From Gammaproteobacteria bacterium (GTDB taxonomy: Bacteria; Pseudomonadota; Gammaproteobacteria; Pseudomonadales; Pseudohongiellaceae), in the NCBI GenBank assembly GCA_009922595.1, contig RFVC01000021.1, positions 1-33,828 of the forward strand: a stretch of DNA of 33,828 nucleotides. Reading direction: 5' to 3'. The translations under genes and the position numbers were made by a program. The notes below the pieces were generated by a model. That model searched no databases. It was given only the letters and a program-made list of their open reading frames with translations, and had not been told where the DNA came from. Position 1 is the stretch's first letter. Every line of letters starts with the position of its first letter. This document shows positions 19,995-28,378 of the stretch, one piece after another.

Positions 19995-20492
19995 ATGGCA
20001 AAGAGACCTAGCAGACATCAGGGTGGCTGGATTATATTTGCGACGTTCGTCATCGCTGCACTCTTAACCGTATTTCCGCTGCCGGAATGGCTTGAATTCT
20101 ACCGTCCTGAATGGGTGGCACTGGTTCTTATATACTGGGTGCTGGCGCTGCCAGACAGGATCGGCTTGTTCAAAGCCTGGCTGGCTGGATTTTTCATGGA
20201 TGTCCTGGAAGGCTCCCTCCTGGGACTCAATGCCCTCGCGCTGGCGATGCTTGCCTACCTTTCCCTCAGCCTCTACCAGCGCATGCGGATGTTTACTGCC
20301 GTTCAGCAAAGCATTACGGTTCTGATTCTCGTTGGTATACACCAGTTGCTTTCATTTTGGGTATTGACCGCAAATAGTCAGAATACGGCGACAAACCTGA
20401 TTTTCATGCTCTCGGCACTGTCCAGTGCCATCATCTGGCCATTTGTCTTTATCGGACTGCGCTACGTCCGAAGAACCTTCCAGGTTGCCTGA
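19995..20492 (+). CDS. mreD: Rod-shape protein MreD
   Basis: MreD is the small polytopic inner-membrane partner of MreC. The 165-residue product has about five hydrophobic helices, a GWIIFATFVIAALL start and a central AGFFMDVLEGSLLGLNAL block that matches the family's conserved F-D-gsllG pattern. It starts nine bases after mreC with an AAGG ribosome binding site. In many relatives maf and rng follow mreD, but here the next gene is an unrelated PQQ enzyme, which marks the start of the accessory region. Confidence 0.93.
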   Translation: MAKRPSRHQGGWIIFATFVIAALLTVFPLPEWLEFYRPEWVALVLIYWVLALPDRIGLFKAWLAGFFMDVLEGSLLGLNALALAMLAYLSLSLYQRMRMFTAVQQSITVLILVGIHQLLSFWVLTANSQNTATNLIFMLSALSSAIIWPFVFIGLRYVRRTFQVA

Positions 20493-20527
20493 TGCCTTAA
20501 CTGTGGCAATTATTACGCAGCCCTCTA

Positions 20528-20533
20528 TATAAT
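20528..20533 (+). promoter_or_regulatory. Possible -10 box (TATAAT) before the PQQ dehydrogenase gene
   Basis: A perfect TATAAT lies 46 bases before the chosen ATG at 20580. No good -35 hexamer is found at 16-18 bases upstream, so an activator may be needed. This supports a separate transcription unit after mreD. Confidence 0.35.
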
Positions 20534-20579
20534 CTCTAGTTTAGATAGAACGAGTTGAGACTGTGTGAAGGGGAGATAT

Positions 20580-22700
20580 ATGTCCAGATCAAGAATTCTT
20601 TTCATAAGCCTGTTGGCTTTTGTTACAGCTTGCAGCCAGGATGAAGGGACAGAGAATACGGGCGTCACAGCCGAGTCAGCAACTGCAGCCTCGATTGCAG
20701 AAGCAACTTCAAGCCCGCTTAATACTGATTCTATGAGCCAGCCCCCGATGGATTCCTGGCCGACCAATGGCGGCTCTTTCACCAACCAGCGCTGGTCTCC
20801 TCTTTCTCAAATCAATCGTGAAAATGTTAGCCAGTTGAAAGCGGAATGGCGGGTACATCTTAACGGCTCCGGACTTGAAACCCGTTACTCGGCAGAAGGC
20901 ACACCCCTTTACAAAGACGGCGTGCTTTACATGACCACCGGTGACAGTGATGCCTTTGCTGTGGATGTTGAAACGGGTGAAATCAAGTGGGAGCACAATT
21001 CCCAGTATCCTGAAGAAATGGGTGAAGCCGTTTGCTGTGGCTGGGATAACCGAGGCGTGGCCCTTGGCGACGGCAAGGTTTTCCTCGGACAACTGGATGC
21101 CAGGTTGATAGCCCTTGATGAAGAAACCGGCGAGATGGTCTGGGAGCAGCAGAGCGTTCGCTGGCAAGATGGCTACAGCATCACCGGGGCGCCTCTGTTT
21201 TATGACGGCATGGTGATCACCGGTTATTCCGGTGCCGAGAAGGGGGTAAGAGGGCTAGTTGAAGCCTTTGACGCCGCGACAGGTGAAAAGCTCTGGACCT
21301 TTTACACTATTCCAGGCCCCGGTGACTTTGGTCACGATACCTGGCCGCAGGACACAATGGCTTACGAATTTGGCGGCGGTACTGTCTGGCAGACGCCGGC
21401 CGTGGATCCTGAACTCGATCTCGTTTATTTCTCCACCGGAAATCCTGGTCCAGATATGAATGGTGCCATCCGCGAGGGAGACAATCTCTTCACCGACTCC
21501 ATTGTGGCAATTGATGCAAGAACAGGCGAATACCGCTGGCACTTCCAGCAGGTTCATCATGACCTCTGGGACTATGATGCCCCCAACCCGGTGATTCTTT
21601 TTGACATGGAGTACCAGGGTGAAACGCGCAAGGCAATTGCTGAAGCCGGCAAGACCGGCTGGGTTTATATACTGGATCGCGTTACCGGTGAGCCTATTAT
21701 AGGTATTGAGGAAAAACCGGTACCACAGCTGGCCGAGCAACTTACCTCTCCAACACAGCCTCATCCTGTGGGTGATGCGTTCATTCCGCAGCATATTGAT
21801 GTGGCCCCTGAAGGCACGCCGCTGGTTAACCAGGGCAGAATTTTTACCCCGTTCCTGTATGAGCCTGTGCTGGTTCAACCGGGACTGGCCGGTGGTGCAA
21901 ATTGGGCGCCTAGTGCCTATGATCCCTCGCGCCAGGTGATGTATATCTGCGCCTCCGAATCCTCTGTTGTACTATATATGGAGGACACAGATCTGCCTGA
22001 AGAACACAGCGGTAAAACTTGGACCGGTGGCAATTTCGGGGGATCTTCGCGGCCAACCGTAGGCATTGTTGCTGCCGTGGACATGACAACCAACACCTTA
22101 GTCTGGCAGTACCGCTGGCAGGAACCCTGTTACAGCGGCTTCCTTGCTACCGCAGGAGACCTGCTCTTTGTTGGTCGCAATGACGGGCGAATGACAGCAC
22201 TGGATATTGATACCGGTCTGCAGCTTTGGGAATTCCAGACGGGTGCCGGGGCCAATGCGCCGGCCATCAGTTTTGAAAAAGACGGCAAGCAGTACATTGC
22301 CTCATACTCTGGCGGCAACCTATTCCAGGGCTCAGCCCGAGGCGACAGCCTGTGGCTCTTCTCATTGGAAGGTCAAATGGAAGAAACCACTCCAGGCGAC
22401 ACGTTACCGAATGTAGCCTCAGTGGAAGGTGCCGTTCCAGACCAGTTCATGGTGGCAGAGGGTGAGCCGGACTTTGCCGCAGGTGAAACGCTCTACAAGC
22501 AAACCTGTTTGCCGTGCCACGGTGATGACGGCATGGGCGGGCACAACAATGCCATGCCCCTTAACAATGTCTCTTCTATCACCGAAGTTGTGACTATTGT
22601 CTCAACCGGTCGCAACCAGATGCCAAACTTTACCGGCGCACTGACGCCTGAACAGATTAGGGATGTCAGCGGTTTTGTGGCAGACAAGTTGTTTGAATAG
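20580..22700 (+). CDS. PQQ-dependent quinohaemoprotein alcohol dehydrogenase, lipoprotein
   Basis: The product oxidises an alcohol or similar substrate in the periplasm with pyrroloquinoline quinone and passes electrons to a fused cytochrome c domain. The ATG at 20580 follows a GGGGAG ribosome binding site; 706 residues. A lipobox (VTAC, Cys18) predicts a lipid anchor. The eight-bladed propeller shows the vicinal Cys152-Cys153 pair, metal ligands Glu220 (SGAEKGVRG) and Asn288 (STGNPG), and the catalytic Asp331 in WDYDAPNP. The tail carries one haem site, CLPCH (643-647), with a likely Met ligand in QMPNF. The extra Asp333 is two residues after the catalytic Asp, as in lanthanide-dependent relatives. 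Substrate unknown; no PQQ synthesis genes are in the window. Confidence 0.9.
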   Translation: MSRSRILFISLLAFVTACSQDEGTENTGVTAESATAASIAEATSSPLNTDSMSQPPMDSWPTNGGSFTNQRWSPLSQINRENVSQLKAEWRVHLNGSGLETRYSAEGTPLYKDGVLYMTTGDSDAFAVDVETGEIKWEHNSQYPEEMGEAVCCGWDNRGVALGDGKVFLGQLDARLIALDEETGEMVWEQQSVRWQDGYSITGAPLFYDGMVITGYSGAEKGVRGLVEAFDAATGEKLWTFYTIPGPGDFGHDTWPQDTMAYEFGGGTVWQTPAVDPELDLVYFSTGNPGPDMNGAIREGDNLFTDSIVAIDARTGEYRWHFQQVHHDLWDYDAPNPVILFDMEYQGETRKAIAEAGKTGWVYILDRVTGEPIIGIEEKPVPQLAEQLTSPTQPHPVGDAFIPQHIDVAPEGTPLVNQGRIFTPFLYEPVLVQPGLAGGANWAPSAYDPSRQVMYICASESSVVLYMEDTDLPEEHSGKTWTGGNFGGSSRPTVGIVAAVDMTTNTLVWQYRWQEPCYSGFLATAGDLLFVGRNDGRMTALDIDTGLQLWEFQTGAGANAPAISFEKDGKQYIASYSGGNLFQGSARGDSLWLFSLEGQMEETTPGDTLPNVASVEGAVPDQFMVAEGEPDFAAGETLYKQTCLPCHGDDGMGGHNNAMPLNNVSSITEVVTIVSTGRNQMPNFTGALTPEQIRDVSGFVADKLFE

Positions 22701-22789
22701 TTGAAATATCATAAAGGAATCAGACGTCTTTGCATCAACTGTAGATTCATTCATCGGGATGCAGTTCTTTATTTTCATGGAGCTGAAGA

Positions 22790-23311
22790 GTGACTAGAAA
22801 GCTAATTCTGCTGTCGGCATTAGTATTTCTGGCTACCGGTTGCACTTTTACCGACAAGGACCTTACGTGGCCTGAAAAAGCCTATCCGCAGGAGTACTTT
22901 ATTAACGTCTTTCAGGCAGATGAGGCTGCCCAGCAATACCAGACCCAGGAAGATTACCTGCTGTGGATTACCCGTTTCTATGAAGGTAACAACCTCACGG
23001 TGGGTTGGATTGGTTTAACCGAGCAGCTCCTCGAACGCATAGAATCAGAAGAACACCGTGCCGAGGTAAAGGGGCGTGTTAACCGACTGGGCGCCAAGAT
23101 CGGCAGCGAATGGGCCAAGGACAACCTAGTGCGCAAGTTAGACACCCGTAATGCCGCCGTCTGGGGTGATGCACTTCGCGAGGCGGTAGACAGGGGAGAG
23201 GTGGATGACTACATCACCCGCGTTGAGAACGATGTGGAAAGCATGTTGGCAGGTGAACTGAAAGTTGATGATGTCTACTTCGAGCGCTACTACTACGACG
23301 AGTTTGATTGA
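22790..23311 (+). CDS. Lipoprotein of unknown function
   Basis: This gene starts with GTG, preceded by a GGAG ribosome binding site at seven bases. The 173-residue product has a lipobox LATGC (Cys18). The mature part is mostly helical and charged, with many Trp and Tyr residues, and ends in an acidic-aromatic tail (YYYDEFD). I do not recognise a family. It is 89 bases after the PQQ dehydrogenase and 50 bases before the YeiH gene on the same strand, so it may belong to the same transcript. Confidence 0.75.
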   Translation: MTRKLILLSALVFLATGCTFTDKDLTWPEKAYPQEYFINVFQADEAAQQYQTQEDYLLWITRFYEGNNLTVGWIGLTEQLLERIESEEHRAEVKGRVNRLGAKIGSEWAKDNLVRKLDTRNAAVWGDALREAVDRGEVDDYITRVENDVESMLAGELKVDDVYFERYYYDEFD

Positions 23312-23361
23312 TACGCTGAAAGCACCAATCTGCATGTAAGGCATACGGGGGGTATTGCCTA

Positions 23362-24777
23362 TTGAAGATCTGGACCGAAGATACCACTGCAATCCTGCTA
23401 GCCTTCGTCATTATTGCGCTGGCCCTCGCTGCTTTCCTTGCGGCCCCATTCAAAGAAGTGAATGACAGTCTGGCGTCTTTTGAAACCACGTCCGCTTTCA
23501 GCCTTGACGACTGGCAGGATGCAAACAGCAGCGGCAATGCGTTTACCGCGTTCCTAAGTGATACGGTCAATCAGGCCAGGCCGGGGCGATGGGCCCTGAA
23601 TCCTGCGGCAGCATTTTCATTGTCATTCTTAGTCTCGGGTGGAATATTCCTGGTTTCGCTTTCACTTCTTTTTGCCGTTGCCGCTAAGCTAATGCAGCGA
23701 AATATGGCGGAATTCCTGAAAGGTTTTGTCTTTATCTTTGGGGTAAGCGTATTGGCCTACTTGCTGGCGAACCAGGCCGAATTTCGCAGCATGGGGCTTG
23801 GTTACGCGCTATGGGCCATTCTGCTTGGTCTGGTTATCAGCAATATTTTCGGCATACCGGATTTCATTCGACCTGCGCTGCAGCCTGAGCTTTATATCAA
23901 GACCGGACTGGTATTGCTGGGTGCAGAAGTTCTGTTCGGGAAAATCCTGGCGATCGGTTTGCCAGGCATTTTCGTGGCATGGATCGTTACGCCAATTGTC
24001 CTGATCTCCACTTTCTGGTTCGGTCAGAAAGTGCTGCGTATCGGATCCAAGACCTTGAATATCACCATTAGCGCAGACATGTCTGTCTGCGGTGTTTCCG
24101 CGGCCATAGCGACGGCGGCTGCCTGTCGCGCCAGCAAAGAGGAGCTAACTACGGCTGTTGGACTGTCGATGATTTTCACCTCAATCATGATGGTGGCGCT
24201 GCCGGCTTTCATCAATGCCGTGGGAATGCCGGAAGTACTGGGTGGTGCCTGGATTGGCGGGACGGTGGATGCTACGGGTGCCGTTGTGGCAGCAGGCGCT
24301 TTCCTGGGTGATACCGCTCTCAATGTGGCGGCCACGATTAAAATGATCCAGAACATCCTGATCGGCGTCCTGGCTTTTGGCGTCGCTGCCTACTGGACAA
24401 CAAAGGTGGATGCTTCAACCGACCGGAGCATCGGTGCCGGTGAGATTTGGCGACGTTTTCCGAAGTTTGTGCTTGGCTTCCTGGGTGTCAGCATCCTGTT
24501 TTCCCTGTTATATGAAATGCTCAATCCCAATACCGCCATCGTGCTGGTGGAAAATGGGGTCCTGGATTTTACTTCCGGCATGCGCGGCTGGCTGTTTTGC
24601 CTGGCTTTTGCAAGTATCGGCTTGTCAGCCAACTTCAGGGAACTGAAAGCCCAATTTCATGGCGGCAAGCCTCTCATCCTTTATATTTGCGGGCAGAGCC
24701 TGAACCTGTGCCTGACATTACTCATGGCCTGGATCATGTTTTACAAGGTCTTTCCCAACATCACAAATAGTCTGTAG
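23362..24777 (+). CDS. YeiH-family (Cons_hypoth698) putative sulfate exporter
   Basis: A 471-residue polytopic membrane protein of the YeiH family, annotated by similarity as putative sulfate exporters with no settled substrate. The family core starts near residue 140 ([16 protein letters not shown]) and includes [13 protein letters not shown], the [19 protein letters not shown] block and the [17 protein letters not shown] block. Before it lies an extra N-terminal region of about 140 residues with two or three more helices and a soluble stretch, absent from the shorter E. coli YeiH. The start is TTG at 23362, nine bases after a G-rich ribosome binding site; no ATG fits. The stop lies two bases before the next gene. 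Confidence 0.88.
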   Translation: MKIWTEDTTAILLAFVIIALALAAFLAAPFKEVNDSLASFETTSAFSLDDWQDANSSGNAFTAFLSDTVNQARPGRWALNPAAAFSLSFLVSGGIFLVSLSLLFAVAAKLMQRNMAEFLKGFVFIFGVSVLAYLLANQAEFRSMGLGYALWAILLGLVISNIFGIPDFIRPALQPELYIKTGLVLLGAEVLFGKILAIGLPGIFVAWIVTPIVLISTFWFGQKVLRIGSKTLNITISADMSVCGVSAAIATAAACRASKEELTTAVGLSMIFTSIMMVALPAFINAVGMPEVLGGAWIGGTVDATGAVVAAGAFLGDTALNVAATIKMIQNILIGVLAFGVAAYWTTKVDASTDRSIGAGEIWRRFPKFVLGFLGVSILFSLLYEMLNPNTAIVLVENGVLDFTSGMRGWLFCLAFASIGLSANFRELKAQFHGGKPLILYICGQSLNLCLTLLMAWIMFYKVFPNITNSL

Positions 24778-24779
24778 TC

Positions 24780-24989
24780 ATGAAGCGAAAACTGTTGAAC
24801 CTGTTCCTGATTCTAGCTTCCGCAGTACTACTGCAGCAGGGAATTGCATTCAGTCATTTACGTTTTTCAATGCTTGGAGATTATTCACGCGTGGTGAAAA
24901 ACAATGACATTGACCCCTCAGCCCTTTTTTACATGGAAAGTACGCTGGCGCTTGCCGCGGAAAAAAGTGTCAGGGAAAAACTGAAATAA
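24780..24989 (+). CDS. Small 69-residue membrane or secreted protein, unknown
   Basis: This short gene is wedged between the YeiH and PepSY genes with gaps of two bases and one base, which argues that it is translated. Residues 4-24 form a hydrophobic helix with a basic start, either an uncleaved anchor or a signal peptide. The remaining 45 residues are charged and probably helical, ending in VREKLK. I recognise no family. The tight coupling suggests a small subunit of the neighbouring transporter or of the PepSY protein. Confidence 0.65.
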   Translation: MKRKLLNLFLILASAVLLQQGIAFSHLRFSMLGDYSRVVKNNDIDPSALFYMESTLALAAEKSVREKLK

Positions 24990-24990
24990 C

Positions 24991-25884
24991 GTGAAAGCCT
25001 GGCAGCGCTGGGTTCATGCCCCGCAGACATCCAAATTTCGACGCGTTCTCTTCCAGGTACACCTGTGGCTTGGCATAGCCATTGGACTTTATATCCTGGT
25101 CATCAGTGTCAGCGGCTCTGCAGTTGTTCTGCGTCCGCAGTTCAGCCGCTGGTTCGTGCAGAGCGAGGTAAATCCCGATGCCGGGCCGTTGCTTGCCGGT
25201 ACCGAACTGCAGACACGGATCGCCGAGGTGTACAGCCAGTACACGATTCAGGACATTATTCCCCCGAGAGGCACAAGACGTGCCGTTTACGTTTCCCTTA
25301 TTCAGGACGGTGAAGAGACCGGGCATTATTTTGACCAGTATCGCGGTGTAGATCTTGGCAATACCTATCCTTGGCAGGTGCGTACCGTCGAATGGCTGAC
25401 ATTACTGCATGATGATCTGCTGATGGACCGGGTAACCGGCAGAAGGCTTAACGCTATCGGTGGCGGTCTGTTCATCGTGATGGTGCTTTCGGGAATTGTG
25501 CTGTGGTGGCAGGGCAGGTCAAGATGGAATGAGGGGCTGCAGATCAAAAGGGTGAGTTCACATTCCTTTGTCTGGCAGCTGCACAGCTTCCTGGGTTTCT
25601 GGTCGCTGCTGCTGCTATTCGTCTGGGGAATCACTGCTATTTATTTTGCCTTCCCCCAGCCTTTTGAAGCGGTAATTGATGCATTTGACAATGATCTCGC
25701 TGACTTTGAGCGTCCGGACGGCTGGCTGCTGTTCATGATAGACCTGCACTTCGGGCGTTTCCGGGGATCGTGGCCCTGGCTGCCCTACCTGTGGGTCATT
25801 CTTGGACTGCTGCCCGCCGTGATGTTTATCAGCGGATTTATACTCTGGTACCGGCGAGTGTTGAAAAAAAGCCTCAAGTTTTAA
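24991..25884 (+). CDS. PepSY-associated transmembrane protein (four helices)
   Basis: The 297-residue protein begins with GTG directly after the previous stop (TAA-C-GTG). Four membrane helices lie at about 25-47, 155-175, 198-222 and 264-287, with a periplasmic PepSY-like domain between the first two. Histidines near helix ends (His24 in QVHLWLG, His140, His198 in WQLHSF, His253 in DLHFGRF) follow the pattern of the PepSY_TM family, whose member FoxB is a haem-binding siderophore reductase of the inner membrane. Haem binding here is inferred from these residues. It ends directly against the methyltransferase pseudogene on the other strand. Confidence 0.82.
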   Translation: MKAWQRWVHAPQTSKFRRVLFQVHLWLGIAIGLYILVISVSGSAVVLRPQFSRWFVQSEVNPDAGPLLAGTELQTRIAEVYSQYTIQDIIPPRGTRRAVYVSLIQDGEETGHYFDQYRGVDLGNTYPWQVRTVEWLTLLHDDLLMDRVTGRRLNAIGGGLFIVMVLSGIVLWWQGRSRWNEGLQIKRVSSHSFVWQLHSFLGFWSLLLLFVWGITAIYFAFPQPFEAVIDAFDNDLADFERPDGWLLFMIDLHFGRFRGSWPWLPYLWVILGLLPAVMFISGFILWYRRVLKKSLKF

Positions 25885-26667
25885 TTATAGACTTGCTTTA
25901 ACTGCCCGCGTGGCAATCAGTACATCAATGATCCCGTTAAGCGGATCATCCTCACCCATCCGGTCTTCAAAAAACCCCGTGATTACCAATCCTGCATCGA
26001 TCTTTCCCTGGATCTGGTCATGCAGTGTATGGCCAAAACAAACCGGCTTGTTCTCATCGGTGACCAAGTTTTTCAGTTCTTCCTTCTTTAAATCCTGGTT
26101 ATCTGCGTAAGGGATTTTTTGGCCCACGGTGAGTTTGCCGCTTTCATAATCCGCGAGATCAAAAATAAAGCACAGCGGGTTAACAAAACCTAACAGCAAT
26201 GTGCCTCCTGGTTTTAACACGCGTGCAGCTTCCTGCCAGACGGGAATGATTTTCTCGGCAAAAACATTTGAGACAGGGTTGAAGACAAGATCAAACCAGG
26301 CATCTTCAAAACAGCTTAAGTCAGCCATGTCGCCCTAAACGGTGTTGATGTCGAGACCTTCACGCTCAGCGACTATCCTGTCCTGGGCGAGTTGGTTAAC
26401 CGAGGCGTCAAACACGGTCACCTTGGCACCCGCTGCAGCCAGGGTTGGACCCTGTTGACCGCCGCCCGAGGCCAGGCAAAGAATATCCAGGCCTTTCATG
26501 TTTTCAGGAAACCAGTCCCGCGGCGTTGGTTTTAAAGAAGTTAACTGGACAGACCAGTCCTCATTCCTGGCGCGCGCGACTGTCGCTTCGTCAACCGGAA
26601 CTGTCCATTTATTGCCCTGGTCGCCAAGGACATCCCAGGCTTAGGTGTTGTACTTCAGAATATCCAT
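25885..26667 (-). pseudogene. Class I SAM methyltransferase, broken by two nonsense codons
   Basis: The minus strand encodes a full-length (about 260 codon) class I methyltransferase in one frame. It starts at an ATG (26667) with a good GAGGA ribosome binding site and includes the SAM loop [12 protein letters not shown], the acidic VTVFDAS strand end, GDMADLS, NPVSNVF and RVLKPGGTLL. The frame is interrupted at codon 9 by TAA (26641-26643) and in the middle by TAG (26335-26337), where relatives read TVQGDMADLS. The TAG is one C-to-T change from CAG. No frameshift is seen and the rest is well kept, so the decay looks recent. The intact second part, starting at 26328, lacks the SAM-binding loop and should not be active alone. 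Confidence 0.85.
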
Positions 26668-26714
26668 GATATTTCCTCATTGCAGGACGCTATCTTAACC
26701 GCTTTCAAATGCCC

Positions 26715-26729
26715 CTTGTTTGTAACAAG
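26715..26729. repeat. Short perfect inverted repeat, possible operator
   Basis: CTTGTT and AACAAG flank a three-base centre (TGT) in the intergenic space between the methyltransferase pseudogene and the second PepSY gene, which diverge. A dyad of this size is the usual shape for a dimeric repressor site. No matching second copy was noticed. Confidence 0.35.
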
Positions 26730-26791
26730 CAAATTAATTACCTACACTTTTGCGGTTAGTTGGCACGACAGTCGACTCAACCGGTAAAGAC

Positions 26792-28378
26792 ATGAGGCTA
26801 TTCAAAACACTGCTGATACTCAGCCATCGTTATATCGGGATTCCGCTGAGCTTCCTCTTCGTTGTCTGGTTCCTGTCAGCCTTCGTGATGATTTATGCCG
26901 GTGGCATGCCGCGCGTAACGCATGAAATGCGGATTGAAGCGGCAGCGCCGTTGCCATTTGAGACAATCTCGGTGTCGCCGTGGCAGGCAGTCGGCATTTT
27001 GGGCTATTCACCTTTTGAGGCAAAACTGCGCACCATTTTCGACAGGCCTGTATACGAGTTTCCTGAACCGGGTTATCCGAGCACCTTTATCTGGGCAGAT
27101 AACGGGGAGTTTCTTTCAGAGCTGACCCCGGAGCAGGGGGCTGGAATAGCGGCGGATTTCCTGGATATCCCCGAAACTGATTTTACCTATACGGGTCTGG
27201 TCAGCCAGCCTGATCAGTGGACCATTCCCATTCCCAATGAGCTGCCGCTATTTAAGTACTCTGCAGAGGATGCCTACGGCACCGAAGTGTATGTTTCGCC
27301 CACCCGTGCCCAGGTGGCCGTTTACACGACAAGGCAAAGTCGGATGCTGGCCTGGCTTGGCACCATTCCGCACTGGTTTTATTTTACCGACCTGCGTGCC
27401 AACCAGCCGCTGTGGTATGACATTGTTGTCTGGACTTCAGGCATTGGCTGTATTCTTGCCATCCTTGGTCTGATTATGAGCGTGACGCAGCTTCGCAAAG
27501 TCAGACCATTCAGTTTTCAAAAGGCAATTCCCTATAAGGGTCTTATGCGCTGGCATTACCTGCTCGGGACCTTTTTCGGCGTTTTTGTCCTGACCTGGGC
27601 GTTCAGCGGCATGCTGTCGATGGAGCCCTTTGCCTGGACCAATGAGAGGGGATTGCCGGTGAATGAGGGCATTTACCAGGAAGGAATTCTGGAACTTGAT
27701 GCTTTTCCTGAGACAAATGCCGAGCAATGGGATGGACTTGTTGTTGGCACCATAAAGGAAGTTGAATTCAGGTGGATTGGCGGCGAGCCCTATTACCTTG
27801 CCCTGTACAGTGCCACCGACAATCTTGCCGTGGACAAGCGCGACCGGCTGCACCAGCCTTACTACATCGTCGGCCAGCTTGAATCTGGCAGCACGCTCAT
27901 AAAAGCGGAAGGATTCACTATGCAGAATGGTTTTGATGTGGATACTCTTGTGGCCAAGCTCCAGAATAGCGTGGAGGCTAAGGTTACGGCTTATGACGTG
28001 CTTGACGAGTACGATGATTACTACTACTCACGCAATAACCAGCTGCCTTTACCGGTTTTGCGCGTCAAGTTTGATGACCCGGCGCTGAGCTGGATATATG
28101 TCGACCCGCAGAAAAGTGAGCTGCTTAGCCTGATCCACAAGTACAGCCGGATAGAGCGCTGGTTGTACAGCGGTTTGCATAGCCTTGATTTTGCATTCTG
28201 GTATCACAAGCGTCCTCTCTGGGATCTTGGCATGATTGTGCTCTTGCTTGGAGGGCTCTTGGTGAGCTGCCTTGGACTATATCTTGGCCTGAGACGCCTG
28301 AAAAATGACATTAAAGCGATTGCAAGAAAAATATTTCATCAGCAGAAACCAGGGGAGGTGCCAGGTGTTCCGCATTAA
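26792..28378 (+). CDS. Large PepSY-domain membrane protein
   Basis: From the ATG at 26792 the product has 528 residues; an upstream TTG at 26750 is in frame but less likely. Membrane helices occur near the N-terminus (IPLSFLFVVWFLSAFVMIYAGG region), around residues 210-232, around 255-280 (MRWHYLLGTFFGVFVL region) and near the C-terminus (LGMIVLLLGGLLVSCLGLYLG region), with two periplasmic PepSY-like domains between. Conserved histidines sit at helix ends: SHRYIG, IPHWFYF, RWHYLLG, LHSLDFAFWYHKRP. This is the PepSY_TM architecture of FoxB-like haem-containing reductases; haem and substrate are not proven. It overlaps the PQQ sugar dehydrogenase gene by 14 bases, so the pair is translationally coupled. 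Confidence 0.85.
   Translation: MRLFKTLLILSHRYIGIPLSFLFVVWFLSAFVMIYAGGMPRVTHEMRIEAAAPLPFETISVSPWQAVGILGYSPFEAKLRTIFDRPVYEFPEPGYPSTFIWADNGEFLSELTPEQGAGIAADFLDIPETDFTYTGLVSQPDQWTIPIPNELPLFKYSAEDAYGTEVYVSPTRAQVAVYTTRQSRMLAWLGTIPHWFYFTDLRANQPLWYDIVVWTSGIGCILAILGLIMSVTQLRKVRPFSFQKAIPYKGLMRWHYLLGTFFGVFVLTWAFSGMLSMEPFAWTNERGLPVNEGIYQEGILELDAFPETNAEQWDGLVVGTIKEVEFRWIGGEPYYLALYSATDNLAVDKRDRLHQPYYIVGQLESGSTLIKAEGFTMQNGFDVDTLVAKLQNSVEAKVTAYDVLDEYDDYYYSRNNQLPLPVLRVKFDDPALSWIYVDPQKSELLSLIHKYSRIERWLYSGLHSLDFAFWYHKRPLWDLGMIVLLLGGLLVSCLGLYLGLRRLKNDIKAIARKIFHQQKPGEVPGVPH

Noticed and set aside
21255-21878. Minus-strand frame of 207 codons opposite the PQQ dehydrogenase
   Set aside because: It lies wholly within the well-supported dehydrogenase gene, and has no motif, signal or ribosome binding site.
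26445-26669. Plus-strand frame across the methyltransferase start
   Set aside because: It is the antisense shadow of the SAM-binding half of the pseudogene.
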